Source of the DNA: Bifidobacterium bombi DSM 19703
GTDB lineage: Bacteria; Actinomycetota; Actinomycetes; Actinomycetales; Bifidobacteriaceae
Assembly: GCF_000737845.1 (NCBI RefSeq)
Contig: NZ_ATLK01000002.1
Span: 6 to 64,005, forward strand
Direction of reading: 5' to 3'
Length of the DNA stretch: 64,000 bases
Positions 9,760 to 18,410 of this stretch are shown here, in pieces. The position numbers were made by a program, and so were the translations under genes. Under the pieces are notes generated by a model. The model had not been told where the DNA came from and searched no databases. It saw only the letters and a program-made list of their open reading frames with translations. Position 1 is the stretch's first letter, and each line of letters opens with the position of its first letter.

Positions 9760-9765
9760 GATTAA

Positions 9766-9850
9766 GCCTTCACGTGGCGTTACGTCGCCCAATCCCCCCA
9801 GGGCAGGAATGCAGCAAGGGTAAGCGGCCTCTGTCGGGTGCGTGAAGGTT
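9766..9850 (+). ncRNA. ffs: Signal recognition particle RNA (4.5S type)
   Basis: RNA core of the signal recognition particle, which binds Ffh and targets nascent membrane proteins. The two ends pair (GCCTTCACG at 9766-9774 with CGTGAAGGT at 9841-9849). The apical part contains GGCAGGAATGCAGCAAGGGT, the conserved domain IV loop that binds the Ffh M domain. The length of about 85-90 bases fits the small bacterial form without an Alu domain. The exact 3' end is uncertain; TTTACTTTTTC follows directly. Confidence 0.9.
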
Positions 9851-10351
9851 TACTTTTTCAAACAATGATGATGGAAAGCTGCATTGTTTGTTTTGATTTT
9901 CTTTGCGTCTCACGGTGCAAGCCCATTTGAGTTGCTTATCGTGTGAAAATTGCACGCCTCTGGCTTCGGGGCTTGGATAATGAGCAGATACCTGGAACTT
10001 TCCGTGTGAGTCTATGCGCTTCGGTCCATGAGCGTTTCCGTCCGGGCAGCGTTTCTCCTCGGGCAGCGATGGGAAGTGTTTCCAGGGGTGGCTATGCGCT
10101 TCTGGTTTCGATAGAAACGAACTATGAGCAGGATGCGAAGATGTTTAGTGTGATGTCATATGCCTCTTGCTCAAGAGTCTGGTTCGAAGCTGACTTAATG
10201 AACCATGCTGATTTCGTATGCCTTCCAGCGCGGCCATTCCATGCGCCGGCGTTTGTGTGAGGTCGCCGGCTTCGGAGTCAGGCGATGCCCGGCATTTCCC
10301 ATCTGAGTCCGTTCCGTTTGCCTGTCGGCACTCCTTGTATACAGTTTGAGT
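9851..10351. other. Intergenic region after the SRP RNA, no gene recognised
   Basis: A 105-residue ORF at 9943-10260 resembles no known family and has no ribosome binding site. The upstream region of the PAP2 gene must lie at the right end; no convincing promoter was seen. Confidence 0.4.
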
Positions 10352-11809
10352 ATGACCGACAACAACTTCGACCAAGGTGTTCAGCAGGATCCGACTTCCC
10401 TGTCCTCCAATCAGCTTGATGGCCCGTCTTCGGAGGTAGGTGCCGTGCCTCCCGCGCCCCCAGAACCGCCTGTTCGCGGTGATTCGGCCGCGGCTTTGTG
10501 GTCAGATGCCCCTGTGAATTCGAGCGGCGCCGTCCATGAACCGGTGTCGACCGGTGGTATGGCGGAGAACAATGAACCGGGCAGGCGCGTTATTCGTGTG
10601 ACTTCGGAGTCTACGGAGACAAAAGGAAGGCGAAAGGCCGGCACGAAGAGGGCGCGGAATTCCGCTGTTCGCAAAAACGCTGGTTCTGTATCAACTCCCC
10701 CCGAAGGTGGACTTTCGTCGGTAGGGCGTCATGGTGCTGGCATTGCAGGCGCGAATGGATATTCGGGTTCGAGGCCGGACACGGTAGCGGTTCCAGATGG
10801 CTCAGAACAGAACGTTCAAGGACGAGCTTCGGACGCTTCCGACGAGATGGAGGAAGATTCGTATAGGTTGCAGACCGTGGACCCTTTGCTTAACCGGCCG
10901 CGCATATCAAGCATCGCACTCTGTGTGGTTCTGGCGATTGCATATTTCGCAGGTGCCGCAGGTGTGTACTGGGCTGGTGTGCATACGCCAAGAGGGCAGA
11001 ACTATGATGATATGGTGTGGCTTGTCATGCGTTCGCACATACCGGTCTGGCTTTCCTCAGTTTCGGCGCTGTTGTCGCAGGAAGCCACGGTACTTGTTAT
11101 CAGTATTGTGCTGGTTGCTGTGGCGTTCATAGTCATGATTGTGCGCAAACGTTGGTGGCTGATTGCGCAGGGGCTTGCATTCGGCGTAATCTGCTACGGC
11201 TTGTCGTGGTTGAAGCGTGTTCTGCCCCGTCCCATGTTGGTGCGTGTGCACTCGCAACCAAGCAACACCGCGCCTTCCGGTCATACCCTGCTTGCGGTGG
11301 CCGCAGTTGTGCTTTTGTTGATGGCCGTGCCTCGTGTCTGGCGTGCGCTGGTTGCCGTGATAGGAGCCACCTACGTGGTTTTGGTTGCGGTTTCGTTGGT
11401 GGCGGGACGGTGGCACAGACCCACTGATGTCGTGATGTCGGTACTTCTGGCTTGCGGGCTCGCCTTCGTGGCGATGGCGCTCACGCGGGCAACAGGCATG
11501 GACGAGCCGGGGAAACGGGCTTCGTCAGCGAGCATTCAGATTGTCGCCAGCGTGATGATCACTTTTGGGCTGCTGTTTGCTCTGTATGGCGCATTCGTGA
11601 TTTGGAACATCATGCCTGGTCTTGATTACAGTGCTATGTGGGCTAACGACGGGGCATGCTCATCCACTGGAATTGGCATCGTCGCCCTTACCACGCTGTC
11701 ATTCGGCCTGTTACTTGCCATGCGGCACATCACTGCGGCGCCGTTAAGCAAGATAGGTTTGATAGGTGCGCCTCCCGCACCGCCGTCGGGTGAGGAGCGC
11801 CAACGGTAG
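10352..11809 (+). CDS. PAP2-family membrane phosphatase
   Basis: Probable integral membrane lipid-phosphate or undecaprenyl-pyrophosphate phosphatase. The first 175 or so residues are hydrophilic and low in complexity (Pro, Ser, Gly, basic patches) and probably cytoplasmic. Then six or more membrane segments follow. The catalytic motifs lie between segments: KRVLPRP, the core APSGHT, and AGRWHRPTDVV carrying the active-site His and Asp. These spacings are shorter than the textbook C1 and C3 motifs but are seen in actinobacterial members. The long N-terminal tail is unusual. ATG 10352 was chosen; a TTG two codons upstream is also possible and no strong ribosome binding site is visible. The substrate cannot be told from sequence. 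Confidence 0.85.
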   Translation: MTDNNFDQGVQQDPTSLSSNQLDGPSSEVGAVPPAPPEPPVRGDSAAALWSDAPVNSSGAVHEPVSTGGMAENNEPGRRVIRVTSESTETKGRRKAGTKRARNSAVRKNAGSVSTPPEGGLSSVGRHGAGIAGANGYSGSRPDTVAVPDGSEQNVQGRASDASDEMEEDSYRLQTVDPLLNRPRISSIALCVVLAIAYFAGAAGVYWAGVHTPRGQNYDDMVWLVMRSHIPVWLSSVSALLSQEATVLVISIVLVAVAFIVMIVRKRWWLIAQGLAFGVICYGLSWLKRVLPRPMLVRVHSQPSNTAPSGHTLLAVAAVVLLLMAVPRVWRALVAVIGATYVVLVAVSLVAGRWHRPTDVVMSVLLACGLAFVAMALTRATGMDEPGKRASSASIQIVASVMITFGLLFALYGAFVIWNIMPGLDYSAMWANDGACSSTGIGIVALTTLSFGLLLAMRHITAAPLSKIGLIGAPPAPPSGEERQR

Positions 11810-11920
11810 ACAGCCGGTTCGATATTCGCGGAGCAATGTTCGCTGGCTGCCGTGTTCTTTTTGAACATGGCGCCTTTGCCACGAATGGAATCGATTCCTG
11901 CTGCTGATGCGGTGCATGGG

Positions 11921-11936
11921 TGTTTCACGTAAAACA
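11921..11936. promoter_or_regulatory. parS-like site (one mismatch)
   Basis: TGTTTCACGTAAAACA differs at one position from the parS consensus TGTTTCACGTGAAACA bound by ParB. It is in the non-coding gap between the PAP2 gene and acyP. A single match of this length can occur by chance, so this is a candidate only. Confidence 0.45.
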
Positions 11937-11977
11937 ACGTTGTTCGCTATTGGTTCGCGTGGCTCCATGCATCCGTC

Positions 11978-12319
11978 TCAGCGGGCGTCGGGACGTACCG
12001 TAAAGGTAGGCTCCCGGGTTTCAGTTGGTGTGAATTCCGTGATTGGTATCGATGCGGCATTCACATGCTCGACTTTGCTCCATTCAGGCCCCGTTTTCAA
12101 TAAGGTGATGAAATCGGTGACGTCTTCGTCGCTGCCCTGTGCCTCCGTTTCCACCGACCCATCGGAGCGGTTGCGAACCCAGCCGGAGATGTGCAGGCTC
12201 CGCGCCTGTTTGACGACGTAATAACGGAAACCCACGCCTTGAACCCGTCCTGTGACGACGGCATGGATGCGTACGGCACCGGACTTATCCGCATGCAACT
12301 GTGCCTTTTGTATTGTCAA
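11978..12319 (-). CDS. acyP: Acylphosphatase
   Basis: Small cytoplasmic enzyme that hydrolyses acyl phosphates such as acetyl phosphate and carbamoyl phosphate. Both family signatures are present: VTGRVQGVGFRYYV, carrying the phosphate-binding loop and catalytic Arg, and GWVRNRSDGSVE with the catalytic Asn. At 113 residues it is slightly longer than the typical 90-100, from short tails at each end. The start is TTG at 12317-12319, supported by GAGGAG six bases upstream. It is transcribed leftward. The gap to the upstream DUF2075 gene is about 65 bases on the same strand, so co-transcription is possible. Confidence 0.92.
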   Translation of the reverse strand: MTIQKAQLHADKSGAVRIHAVVTGRVQGVGFRYYVVKQARSLHISGWVRNRSDGSVETEAQGSDEDVTDFITLLKTGPEWSKVEHVNAASIPITEFTPTETREPTFTVRPDAR

Positions 12320-12383
12320 TCCACTCTCCTCTATTCAAGTCGTACCTGTTTGATTTGCCCTACACCTCGGTTGAGGACTGGAC

Positions 12384-14594
12384 TTAATCATTTTTGCTAG
12401 CTTCATACACGTCCATAAGCCGTTGCTGTAGTTGAGGGTTGACGGCGAACAAGTATAATCCGTGTACGCCTCTCTTGAGCAGTACATTGAGTTCGTCCTT
12501 GAGATTTTCTTCGGCAAAGTCCCCGAGGTCCTTGCGGCTGTTCGTGGCATTCTTGTTCTTACTGTTCTCCGGGTGGAACATCACTTTCCCGTCTTGATAC
12601 TGTACGGATGGTCCGATAATAACTCCAGCGTAATTCAGATCGAATCCTTGGATGGTGTATGTGGAACCGACTTCATTAATGGTGTATGGTTTTTCAGCCC
12701 AAGCCTGATCCTTGTTGAGGCCCTTCCGGTGCGAGTGGGGGTCGGTGAGTTGGTAGTTCCATGGCTGGCAGAAGCATCGATCATGGGAGGTATTGTCGGT
12801 TCCGTCACCGCCACCAAGCCCCATGCGCCATGTGCCCGTCCCGTCCTGATGCAGTTCGACGTTCCAGTGCCCCGATGGGTCATTGGCGTTCTTATGCTTG
12901 CTTGTGTATTCCCAATCATAGGTGGCAAGCAGTCGGGAAAGCCCCTTGCCGTCACAGCCATCAGCCTTGATCTCCGCCTTCTTTTTTATCGCATCGAATA
13001 AATCCACAGGCGAATCAAATACACGGATGTCATATGGTTTGGAGCGGGTGTCGACTGAATCGTCTGCATGCCAAGCATGTTCATGACAGTCAGCCGGCAG
13101 TTCCCCAATGATTCCCTCGTCTGTAAATGCGTCTAACCAAGCGATGACTTCGGGGCTGGCATCGATTCGGAACTGCTGTTGTAGACGAATGTGCGAAACA
13201 TCGACCGTCAAAGGCTTCGCATTGTTGTAATCGTCCAATTGAATTCGAGAAGGCTCATCGTCGTTTCCATTATTGGAAGGATTCGCCGCACTGTCGTCGG
13301 CTGGGGAAAGCAGTTTCTGGATTTTAGGGGAAAGACGTTGGCTGGATTGCAGGATCTGGTTGGGATCAAATACGGCGACCACGACTTTAGCGCGATTCAG
13401 CAGGTCGAATAGCTGTGATTTACCCGAATATGCCCGGTTTCCCTGTGTGAGCAGCAAGTGTGCTTCGTCCACGAGCAGGACGTCCGCCTTGTCAATTGGC
13501 TCGTTCAGCAGAGCGCGGTGTCGGTCGTTTTTCCTGCTGTGGCGATTGAGGAATTCGGTGGGCTTGAGCACAACGGTTCCGGACCGGTTCTGCAGGCCGA
13601 GCTTTGTGGCTATCTGATTGTAGACATGAATCTGTTCATCATGATTGACCAAGATGTATGCGGATATATCTTCTTTCGGGATTAGATTTCGCTGAGAGGC
13701 ATGATCGCCGTCTTGATGTTTGTCATCGCTTTTCCACGCTGAGGCAGGGGAATGTATCAGTGGTGCATCTTCTTCTGGCAAGGTTTGGGTAAGAAGTCGG
13801 TAGAAAAGGTGGCTGAGCAACACGGTTTTGCCGGTTCCGGCAGCGCCTTGTACGAGGATGAGGTGTGAGTCAGCAGGGTTGGTTTTGTCGGTAGCTATTT
13901 GGTCTGGAGATTCCAAATGAAGTGCTGCGAATATTTCTGAAAGTATGATATTCTCGGCTTCTAGCTGCTCGTCACTCAACTTGTGGAAAGGTGAGGCTTT
14001 AAATAAAGCGGAATCGAGGATGATGCCCTCAGCGGGGAACAAACTGGGGTTTTTGCGGTGCAGATCGAGCCAAATGTCGGAAAATATCCTCTTGAATCGG
14101 TCGTGCGTATAGTAGTCACGCTGTGGATTGACCCGCTTGTTGACTGGTAGGGACACGTGGTCGACGCTCGACATGTAAAGCATGAGTTGATTCTCGATGT
14201 CCAACGTCAGTGACTTATTGAAATACGGATGGGTGATCACATATTGGGACATATTCCCGTGATTGTTGAAGAGTCTCCAATCGTCGCGGTTCTGAGGGTC
14301 GTTATAAAGATGCTCATAAGTGCGTTGGCTTATGTCGTTGGTCTCTCCGACATAAACACAGTATTCCGGTTCGCTGCGCTGGGAATGGGATTCCTCGGCA
14401 TGAATGACATACACGGCGGGGTAATGTAAGAGAATGCGCAAATGGTATTCGGTCACATTCGAGGACTCAACTTGGCCGGTTTTCTGGTGGGTTTCCGTTT
14501 GCAAGGCCCTGGCGAAGATATCTTCGTCATACTTCTTTCCACCTTCTTCATACGGAAGGTCGATTATTATGGGGCTGTCGATGGAATCACTCAT
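12384..14594 (-). CDS. GIY-YIG nuclease fused to Schlafen-group-3-like helicase domain (DUF2075)
   Basis: A 736-residue two-domain protein. Residues about 50-180 carry a GIY-YIG-like nuclease fold: VYVI (61-64), VYVGET (80-85), Arg 91 and a candidate metal-binding Glu 134 (DIENQ). From about 205 the DUF2075/Schlafen group 3 helicase-type ATPase follows: Walker A GAAGTGKT (250-257), Walker B LLVDEAH (373-379), FDPNQ (409-413), LQQQFR, and late motifs GSTYTIQGFDLNYAGVIIG and LLKRGVHGLYLFA. Expected activity is ATP-driven nucleic acid binding with endonuclease cleavage; the target is unknown. It is divergent from a MazG-like pyrophosphohydrolase 40 bases away, a pairing suggestive of nucleic acid quality control or phage defence (inference). 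ATG 14594 was chosen because TATAAT ends 7 bases upstream (leaderless); ATG 14603 overlaps that box. Confidence 0.85.
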   Translation of the reverse strand: MSDSIDSPIIIDLPYEEGGKKYDEDIFARALQTETHQKTGQVESSNVTEYHLRILLHYPAVYVIHAEESHSQRSEPEYCVYVGETNDISQRTYEHLYNDPQNRDDWRLFNNHGNMSQYVITHPYFNKSLTLDIENQLMLYMSSVDHVSLPVNKRVNPQRDYYTHDRFKRIFSDIWLDLHRKNPSLFPAEGIILDSALFKASPFHKLSDEQLEAENIILSEIFAALHLESPDQIATDKTNPADSHLILVQGAAGTGKTVLLSHLFYRLLTQTLPEEDAPLIHSPASAWKSDDKHQDGDHASQRNLIPKEDISAYILVNHDEQIHVYNQIATKLGLQNRSGTVVLKPTEFLNRHSRKNDRHRALLNEPIDKADVLLVDEAHLLLTQGNRAYSGKSQLFDLLNRAKVVVAVFDPNQILQSSQRLSPKIQKLLSPADDSAANPSNNGNDDEPSRIQLDDYNNAKPLTVDVSHIRLQQQFRIDASPEVIAWLDAFTDEGIIGELPADCHEHAWHADDSVDTRSKPYDIRVFDSPVDLFDAIKKKAEIKADGCDGKGLSRLLATYDWEYTSKHKNANDPSGHWNVELHQDGTGTWRMGLGGGDGTDNTSHDRCFCQPWNYQLTDPHSHRKGLNKDQAWAEKPYTINEVGSTYTIQGFDLNYAGVIIGPSVQYQDGKVMFHPENSKNKNATNSRKDLGDFAEENLKDELNVLLKRGVHGLYLFAVNPQLQQRLMDVYEASKND

Positions 14595-14601
14595 GAAGCT
14601 C

Positions 14602-14627
14602 ATTATAGTGTTGTGGAGGTGTATAAT
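14602..14627. promoter_or_regulatory. Mirror-image leaderless promoter pair
   Basis: On the minus strand TATAAT (14607-14602) is followed by 7 bases and ATG 14594. On the plus strand TATAAT (14622-14627) is followed by 6 bases and ATG 14634. Transcription would therefore start at or next to each start codon. The two -10 boxes are 14 bases apart, so polymerases at the two promoters would collide. No good -35 hexamer was seen for either. A GGAGG at 14615-14619 lies 14 bases before ATG 14634. Confidence 0.6.
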
Positions 14628-14633
14628 CGCTCT

Positions 14634-14999
14634 ATGATCAGTGAGTCCACGGTGCAGGCGTTGCGGGTGTTTCTTGACGAACGCGGTTGGGCCCAATACA
14701 ACACGGTGGATGCTTTGGCGAAGTCCATCTGCATCGAAGCGGGGGAGTTACTTGAGTGCTTCCAGTGGTCGCCTGACGTCGAGAAGCCGGATCTTGAGCA
14801 TGTCAAGGAGGAACTGGCCGACGTGCTGATTTACTGCAGTTCGATGGCTGACGCCTTGGGCTGCAGCATGGAGGACATCATCCTGTCCAAGCTGGCCAAG
14901 AACCGCGCCAAATATCCCGTGCAGGCGGTGCGTGGCGACTTCGCCGGTTACCGGAGACTGCATGATGGCAAAGCTAAGGACGGTTCGTCCCAGGACTGA
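14634..14999 (+). CDS. MazG-like nucleotide pyrophosphohydrolase
   Basis: A 121-residue all-alpha NTP-PPase of the MazG/RS21-C6 superfamily, which hydrolyses (d)NTPs to the monophosphate and pyrophosphate. The metal-binding motifs are EAGELLE (residues about 35-41) and EELADVLIYC (about 61-70), giving the typical ExxE...ExxD pattern. ATG 14634 follows a TATAAT by 6 bases; longer in-frame readings upstream run through the divergent gene's promoter and are unlikely. Its head-to-head placement with the GIY-YIG/DUF2075 gene suggests joint control. In that context it may adjust nucleotide pools or remove odd nucleotides, but this is inference. The general house-cleaning role of the family is the safe statement. 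Confidence 0.88.
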   Translation: MISESTVQALRVFLDERGWAQYNTVDALAKSICIEAGELLECFQWSPDVEKPDLEHVKEELADVLIYCSSMADALGCSMEDIILSKLAKNRAKYPVQAVRGDFAGYRRLHDGKAKDGSSQD

Positions 15000-15718
15000 T
15001 TCCCTTGGCGCTTGTGTGCACATGCGTTACCGCTGCTTCATGGGAAACACGTTGATTGTCTTGGACCACCATCCTATGGTCTCGCTCCAGCTTTCCTTTT
15101 CTCTATTCGCTGTATGTGGGCGATTGGCCTGAACGTGCTTTCAAACCGATGAATGCGGTGAGGCGAGGAAGCGGATTGGATGGTATGAATCAACACAAGC
15201 TGCGACTCCAAGCGAACCCGTGGCTGGGCTCGGCCTTGCCACATTGGGCATAAAGGATCAGGGACTTCGCAAGGATGGAAGGTGGATTGCAAAAGCTCAT
15301 AATGCAATGAAGCCTATTCATGGAGTCGTGCGGCCGGTCTGGGGCGAGTCCGGGGCGGAGTCCGCTTGTCCGAGACCACTTTCGGGAAGTGTTTTCGCGA
15401 CTTGCGCCGGTGTCGTTTCATGACCAGGCTTTTAGGCAGTATCATGGAGTCGCTACGATGTGGACGCGCTATGCGTGAAGGACAAAAAGCAAGGTGTTGA
15501 CCTTATTTTGCATACGCACGGTGAACATGTCGTGCGGATGCGTGGGGATTCGCCGGATGGGTTTTAGGTTGCCCGGAAGTCGGGGTCTCAGCCTGCTGGA
15601 CAGCTCATGGTTCGATATGAGTATCAATAGCCAAGCGCGTAGCCGATAGGACGATTGAAAGACCGTTGCTAGGTTTGCAAGTCGTTGTATGCGTCAACAG
15701 CAAAAGGAGAAAGAGCAA
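15000..15718. other. Intergenic region, no gene recognised
   Basis: Several ORFs of 60-80 codons overlap on both strands without family resemblance or ribosome binding sites. GGTCTGGGGCGAGTCCGG and a nearby GGGGCGGAGTCC near 15340 form a loose direct repeat. The promoter of the nucleoside hydrolase/MFS pair is expected near the right end. Confidence 0.4.
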
Positions 15719-16660
15719 ATGGCAAGGAAAATAATCCTGGATTCCGACCCGGGGCATGATGACGCGGTCGCCATCTTGCTGGCAGTGGGCAACCCCGACA
15801 TAGATTTACTGGGTGTCACCACAGTCGGTGGCAACCAGAGCCTTGATAAAGTCACCTACAATGCGCGTGCGGTCCTTGAAAAAGCCCACGCGACGGATGT
15901 CCCCGTGCATGCCGGTTGCGACAGACCTCTCGTGCGCAAGCAGGAGGTGGCCGCCTCTATCCACGGCGAGACTGGTTTGGATGGCGTAGAGCTTCCTGAC
16001 CCCACTCGTCCGCTTGATAAGGGACACGCCGTCAATTGGCTCATCGACACGATTATGGCGGCTGAACCCAAAACCATCACCTTGGTACCGACGGGCCCGT
16101 TGACCAATATCGCTATGGCTGTGCGTTTGGAGCCGCGCATCGTCGATCGCGTCAAGGAAGTGGTCCTGATGGGAGGCGGCTACCACACCGGCAACTGGAG
16201 CGCGGTGTCGGAGTTCAACATCAAGGTTGATCCTGAGGCGGCCCATATCGTTTTCAACGAACCTTGGCCGGTGACGATGGTCGGTTTGGATCTGACCCAT
16301 CAGGCCCTGTGCACACCTGAAGTCCAGCACCGCATCGACGATTTGGGCACCGATCTGGCCCACTTTGTCAGCGGCCTTATGGATTTCTTCCGTAAAAGCT
16401 ACCAAAATAATCAGGACTTCATCGATCCGCCTGTGCACGATCCTTGCACTGTTGCCTACCTCATTGACCCAAGTGTCGTGCAGACTCGTCGTTGCCCTGT
16501 GAACATCGAGCTGCACGGTGATCTGACGTTGGGCATGACCGTTGCCGATTTGCGTGGTCCGGAGCCTTCTGCTGAGGAATGCCACACCCAGGTCGCCACC
16601 AAGCTTGACTTTGGCAAGTTCTGGAATCTTGTCACGGACGCCATCAAAAGGATTGGGTGA
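15719..16660 (+). CDS. Nucleoside hydrolase (inosine-uridine-preferring family), first copy
   Basis: Splits ribonucleosides into base and ribose. The N-terminal DSDPGHDDAVAI carries the Asp cluster that binds Ca2+ and the ribose; VPTGPLTNIA, LMGGGYHTGNWSAVSEFNIKVDPEA and the C-terminal HDPCTVAYLIDP complete the active site (the last His corresponds to the leaving-group His region). At 313 residues the length is normal for the family. ATG 15719 was chosen for AAGGAGA nine bases upstream; an in-frame ATG at 15689 has none. It is followed directly by an MFS transporter whose start overlaps or abuts its stop, so the pair is an operon for uptake and cleavage of a nucleoside. Base preference cannot be read from sequence. 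Confidence 0.92.
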   Translation: MARKIILDSDPGHDDAVAILLAVGNPDIDLLGVTTVGGNQSLDKVTYNARAVLEKAHATDVPVHAGCDRPLVRKQEVAASIHGETGLDGVELPDPTRPLDKGHAVNWLIDTIMAAEPKTITLVPTGPLTNIAMAVRLEPRIVDRVKEVVLMGGGYHTGNWSAVSEFNIKVDPEAAHIVFNEPWPVTMVGLDLTHQALCTPEVQHRIDDLGTDLAHFVSGLMDFFRKSYQNNQDFIDPPVHDPCTVAYLIDPSVVQTRRCPVNIELHGDLTLGMTVADLRGPEPSAEECHTQVATKLDFGKFWNLVTDAIKRIG

Positions 16661-18078
16661 ATGCAATGAGTGAAGTTTCCGGTAAAAAAATAATGAATGA
16701 GGGCGGTAAGTCAATCGTCGCTTTGATGACGGCTCTGATGGCTGCCATCTTTGCTTTCCAGCTCAACGCCTCCATGCTTTCGCCGGCGTTGGCCACCATG
16801 CAGAACGAGCTGCACACCGACAGCTCGCAAATCGGCTTGACGCAGACGGTGTTCTTCACGGCCTGCGCCGTCTTTTCGCTCTTTCTGCCCCGTTTGGGGG
16901 ATTTGGCGGGGCGTAAGAAAGTCCTGCTCGGTATGTTGATTTTGACCGCGGCCGGATGCGTTGTTTCCGCGCTCGCGGTAAACGTTCCGATGTTGATGGT
17001 CGGGCGCGTGATACAGGGGGTCGCCGGTCCCATTGTTCCTATGACGCTGATCATGCTCCATAACAGGGTTACTGACGATACGCGCTATGCCAAGCTCATG
17101 TCCATTCTGACAGCGGTCAACGGCGGAATCGGCGGGGTGGACGCCATTCTCGGTGGCTGGTTGGCCGGAACATTCGGTTTCCGTTCCGTGTTCTGGTTCA
17201 TGGTGGTCATAGCAGTCATCGCCATCGTGCTGGTGCTCGTCTTCGCCGATGAGAGTCATGCGGCTGAAACCCCGCGCATGGATTGGCCTGGTGTGTTTTC
17301 TCTGTGTGTGGCTTTTCTTATGGCCTACCTTGCCATCAATGAGATTGAAAAGCTCGTCAAGGCCAATTGGCTGGTGGTCGTTGGAGAAATCGTGGTCGCG
17401 GCGGTCTTTTTCGTGGTCTTTTGGCAGATTGAAAAGAGAGCCAAGGCACCTATGGTCACCACCCATTATCTCAAGCAGCGCCGCACTTGGGGCCTGCTGC
17501 TGACCACTTTGCTGACCATGACCGGCGTTTTTGCAATCATGAATGGCATCGTTCCGGCTTTAGCTCAAGACGCGAAGTTCGGTGTGGGAATGAGCGCCAG
17601 CGTTGTTTCCTTCGCTACGCTCACCCCATACGCGCTCATCGGATTGGCGTTCGGTCCGGTCGCCGGCGTTCTGGCATCCAAGTTCGGTTATCATAAGGTT
17701 CTGCGTGCCGGTCTGCTTGTCACGGTCATCGGTCTTCTGTTCGGCATTTACGTGTGTAAGGTGCCTAGCATCTGGGCTTTGGTGGTTCTGTCCGTTTTGT
17801 TGGGTGTCTCCTATGCGGGTACGGTCAACATCATGCTCAATGGTTTGGGCGTTGTGCTTTCTCCTGCCGATAATACAGGTTACCTGCCAGGACTCAATGC
17901 CGGTGGCTTCAATCTTGGTTCAGGGTTAAGCTATGCCGTCCTCTATGCCATTATGAACGCCTTCAGCACACCTACAAACGGCACCGTCGGATACATGGCG
18001 AGCATGGTAGGTGCCGTGGTCCTCTTGGCGTTGGCGTATATGGCGTCGTTGCTCATCCCGTTGCATGGTGATGACTGA
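16657..18078 (+). CDS. MFS transporter paired with the first nucleoside hydrolase
   Basis: A 473-residue inner-membrane carrier of the major facilitator superfamily with 12-14 predicted membrane segments. The loop after segment 2 has the MFS motif GDLAGRKKVLLG, and RVIQGVAGPIVP lies in segment 4. GTG 16657 overlaps the hydrolase stop and has AAAAGGA 4 bases upstream; ATG 16666 is the alternative start. Translational coupling to the hydrolase suggests its substrate is a nucleoside, which is inference: sequence alone would place it with drug-type MFS exporters. A second hydrolase/MFS pair at 60632-63040 has the same order. A perfect hairpin follows at 18113-18155. Confidence 0.85.
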   Translation: MNAMSEVSGKKIMNEGGKSIVALMTALMAAIFAFQLNASMLSPALATMQNELHTDSSQIGLTQTVFFTACAVFSLFLPRLGDLAGRKKVLLGMLILTAAGCVVSALAVNVPMLMVGRVIQGVAGPIVPMTLIMLHNRVTDDTRYAKLMSILTAVNGGIGGVDAILGGWLAGTFGFRSVFWFMVVIAVIAIVLVLVFADESHAAETPRMDWPGVFSLCVAFLMAYLAINEIEKLVKANWLVVVGEIVVAAVFFVVFWQIEKRAKAPMVTTHYLKQRRTWGLLLTTLLTMTGVFAIMNGIVPALAQDAKFGVGMSASVVSFATLTPYALIGLAFGPVAGVLASKFGYHKVLRAGLLVTVIGLLFGIYVCKVPSIWALVVLSVLLGVSYAGTVNIMLNGLGVVLSPADNTGYLPGLNAGGFNLGSGLSYAVLYAIMNAFSTPTNGTVGYMASMVGAVVLLALAYMASLLIPLHGDD

Positions 18079-18112
18079 CGGTGGTTGAAATCGGTTAGTC
18101 CATGTCATCGTT

Positions 18113-18155
18113 AGATGCCTTTCTTATGGTCGGGAAGTCTATAAGAAAGGCATCT
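18113..18155 (+). terminator. Perfect 15-bp hairpin after the MFS gene
   Basis: AGATGCCTTTCTTAT (18113-18127) pairs fully with ATAAGAAAGGCATCT (18141-18155) around a 13-base loop, 35 bases after the MFS stop. No U-tract follows, so it may be a terminator or a transcript-stabilising hairpin. Confidence 0.65.
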
Positions 18156-18410
18156 TGGTATGTGGATGCATCACTTCTTTATTTTAGTACCGTCCGAGGT
18201 GCAATGACATGATCCACTTTGGTCTGAAGATTGGACGCTTCTTTTTCGTGTCATTGAGTTTTCTGCGCTTACATTTTTGAAGGCATCGGATTGCCGTTAA
18301 TTTGATATATTGACGGAATCGACGTGCATCGATGGTTCAAATCTACGTTTTGAATGCCGTATGCAGTTCCATATGTGATTTAGAATTCATGATTCGGAAG
18401 CGAATAACGC

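Noticed and set aside
9943..10260. A 105-residue ORF after the SRP RNA
   Set aside because: No ribosome binding site, no family, and uneven codon use; treated as intergenic.
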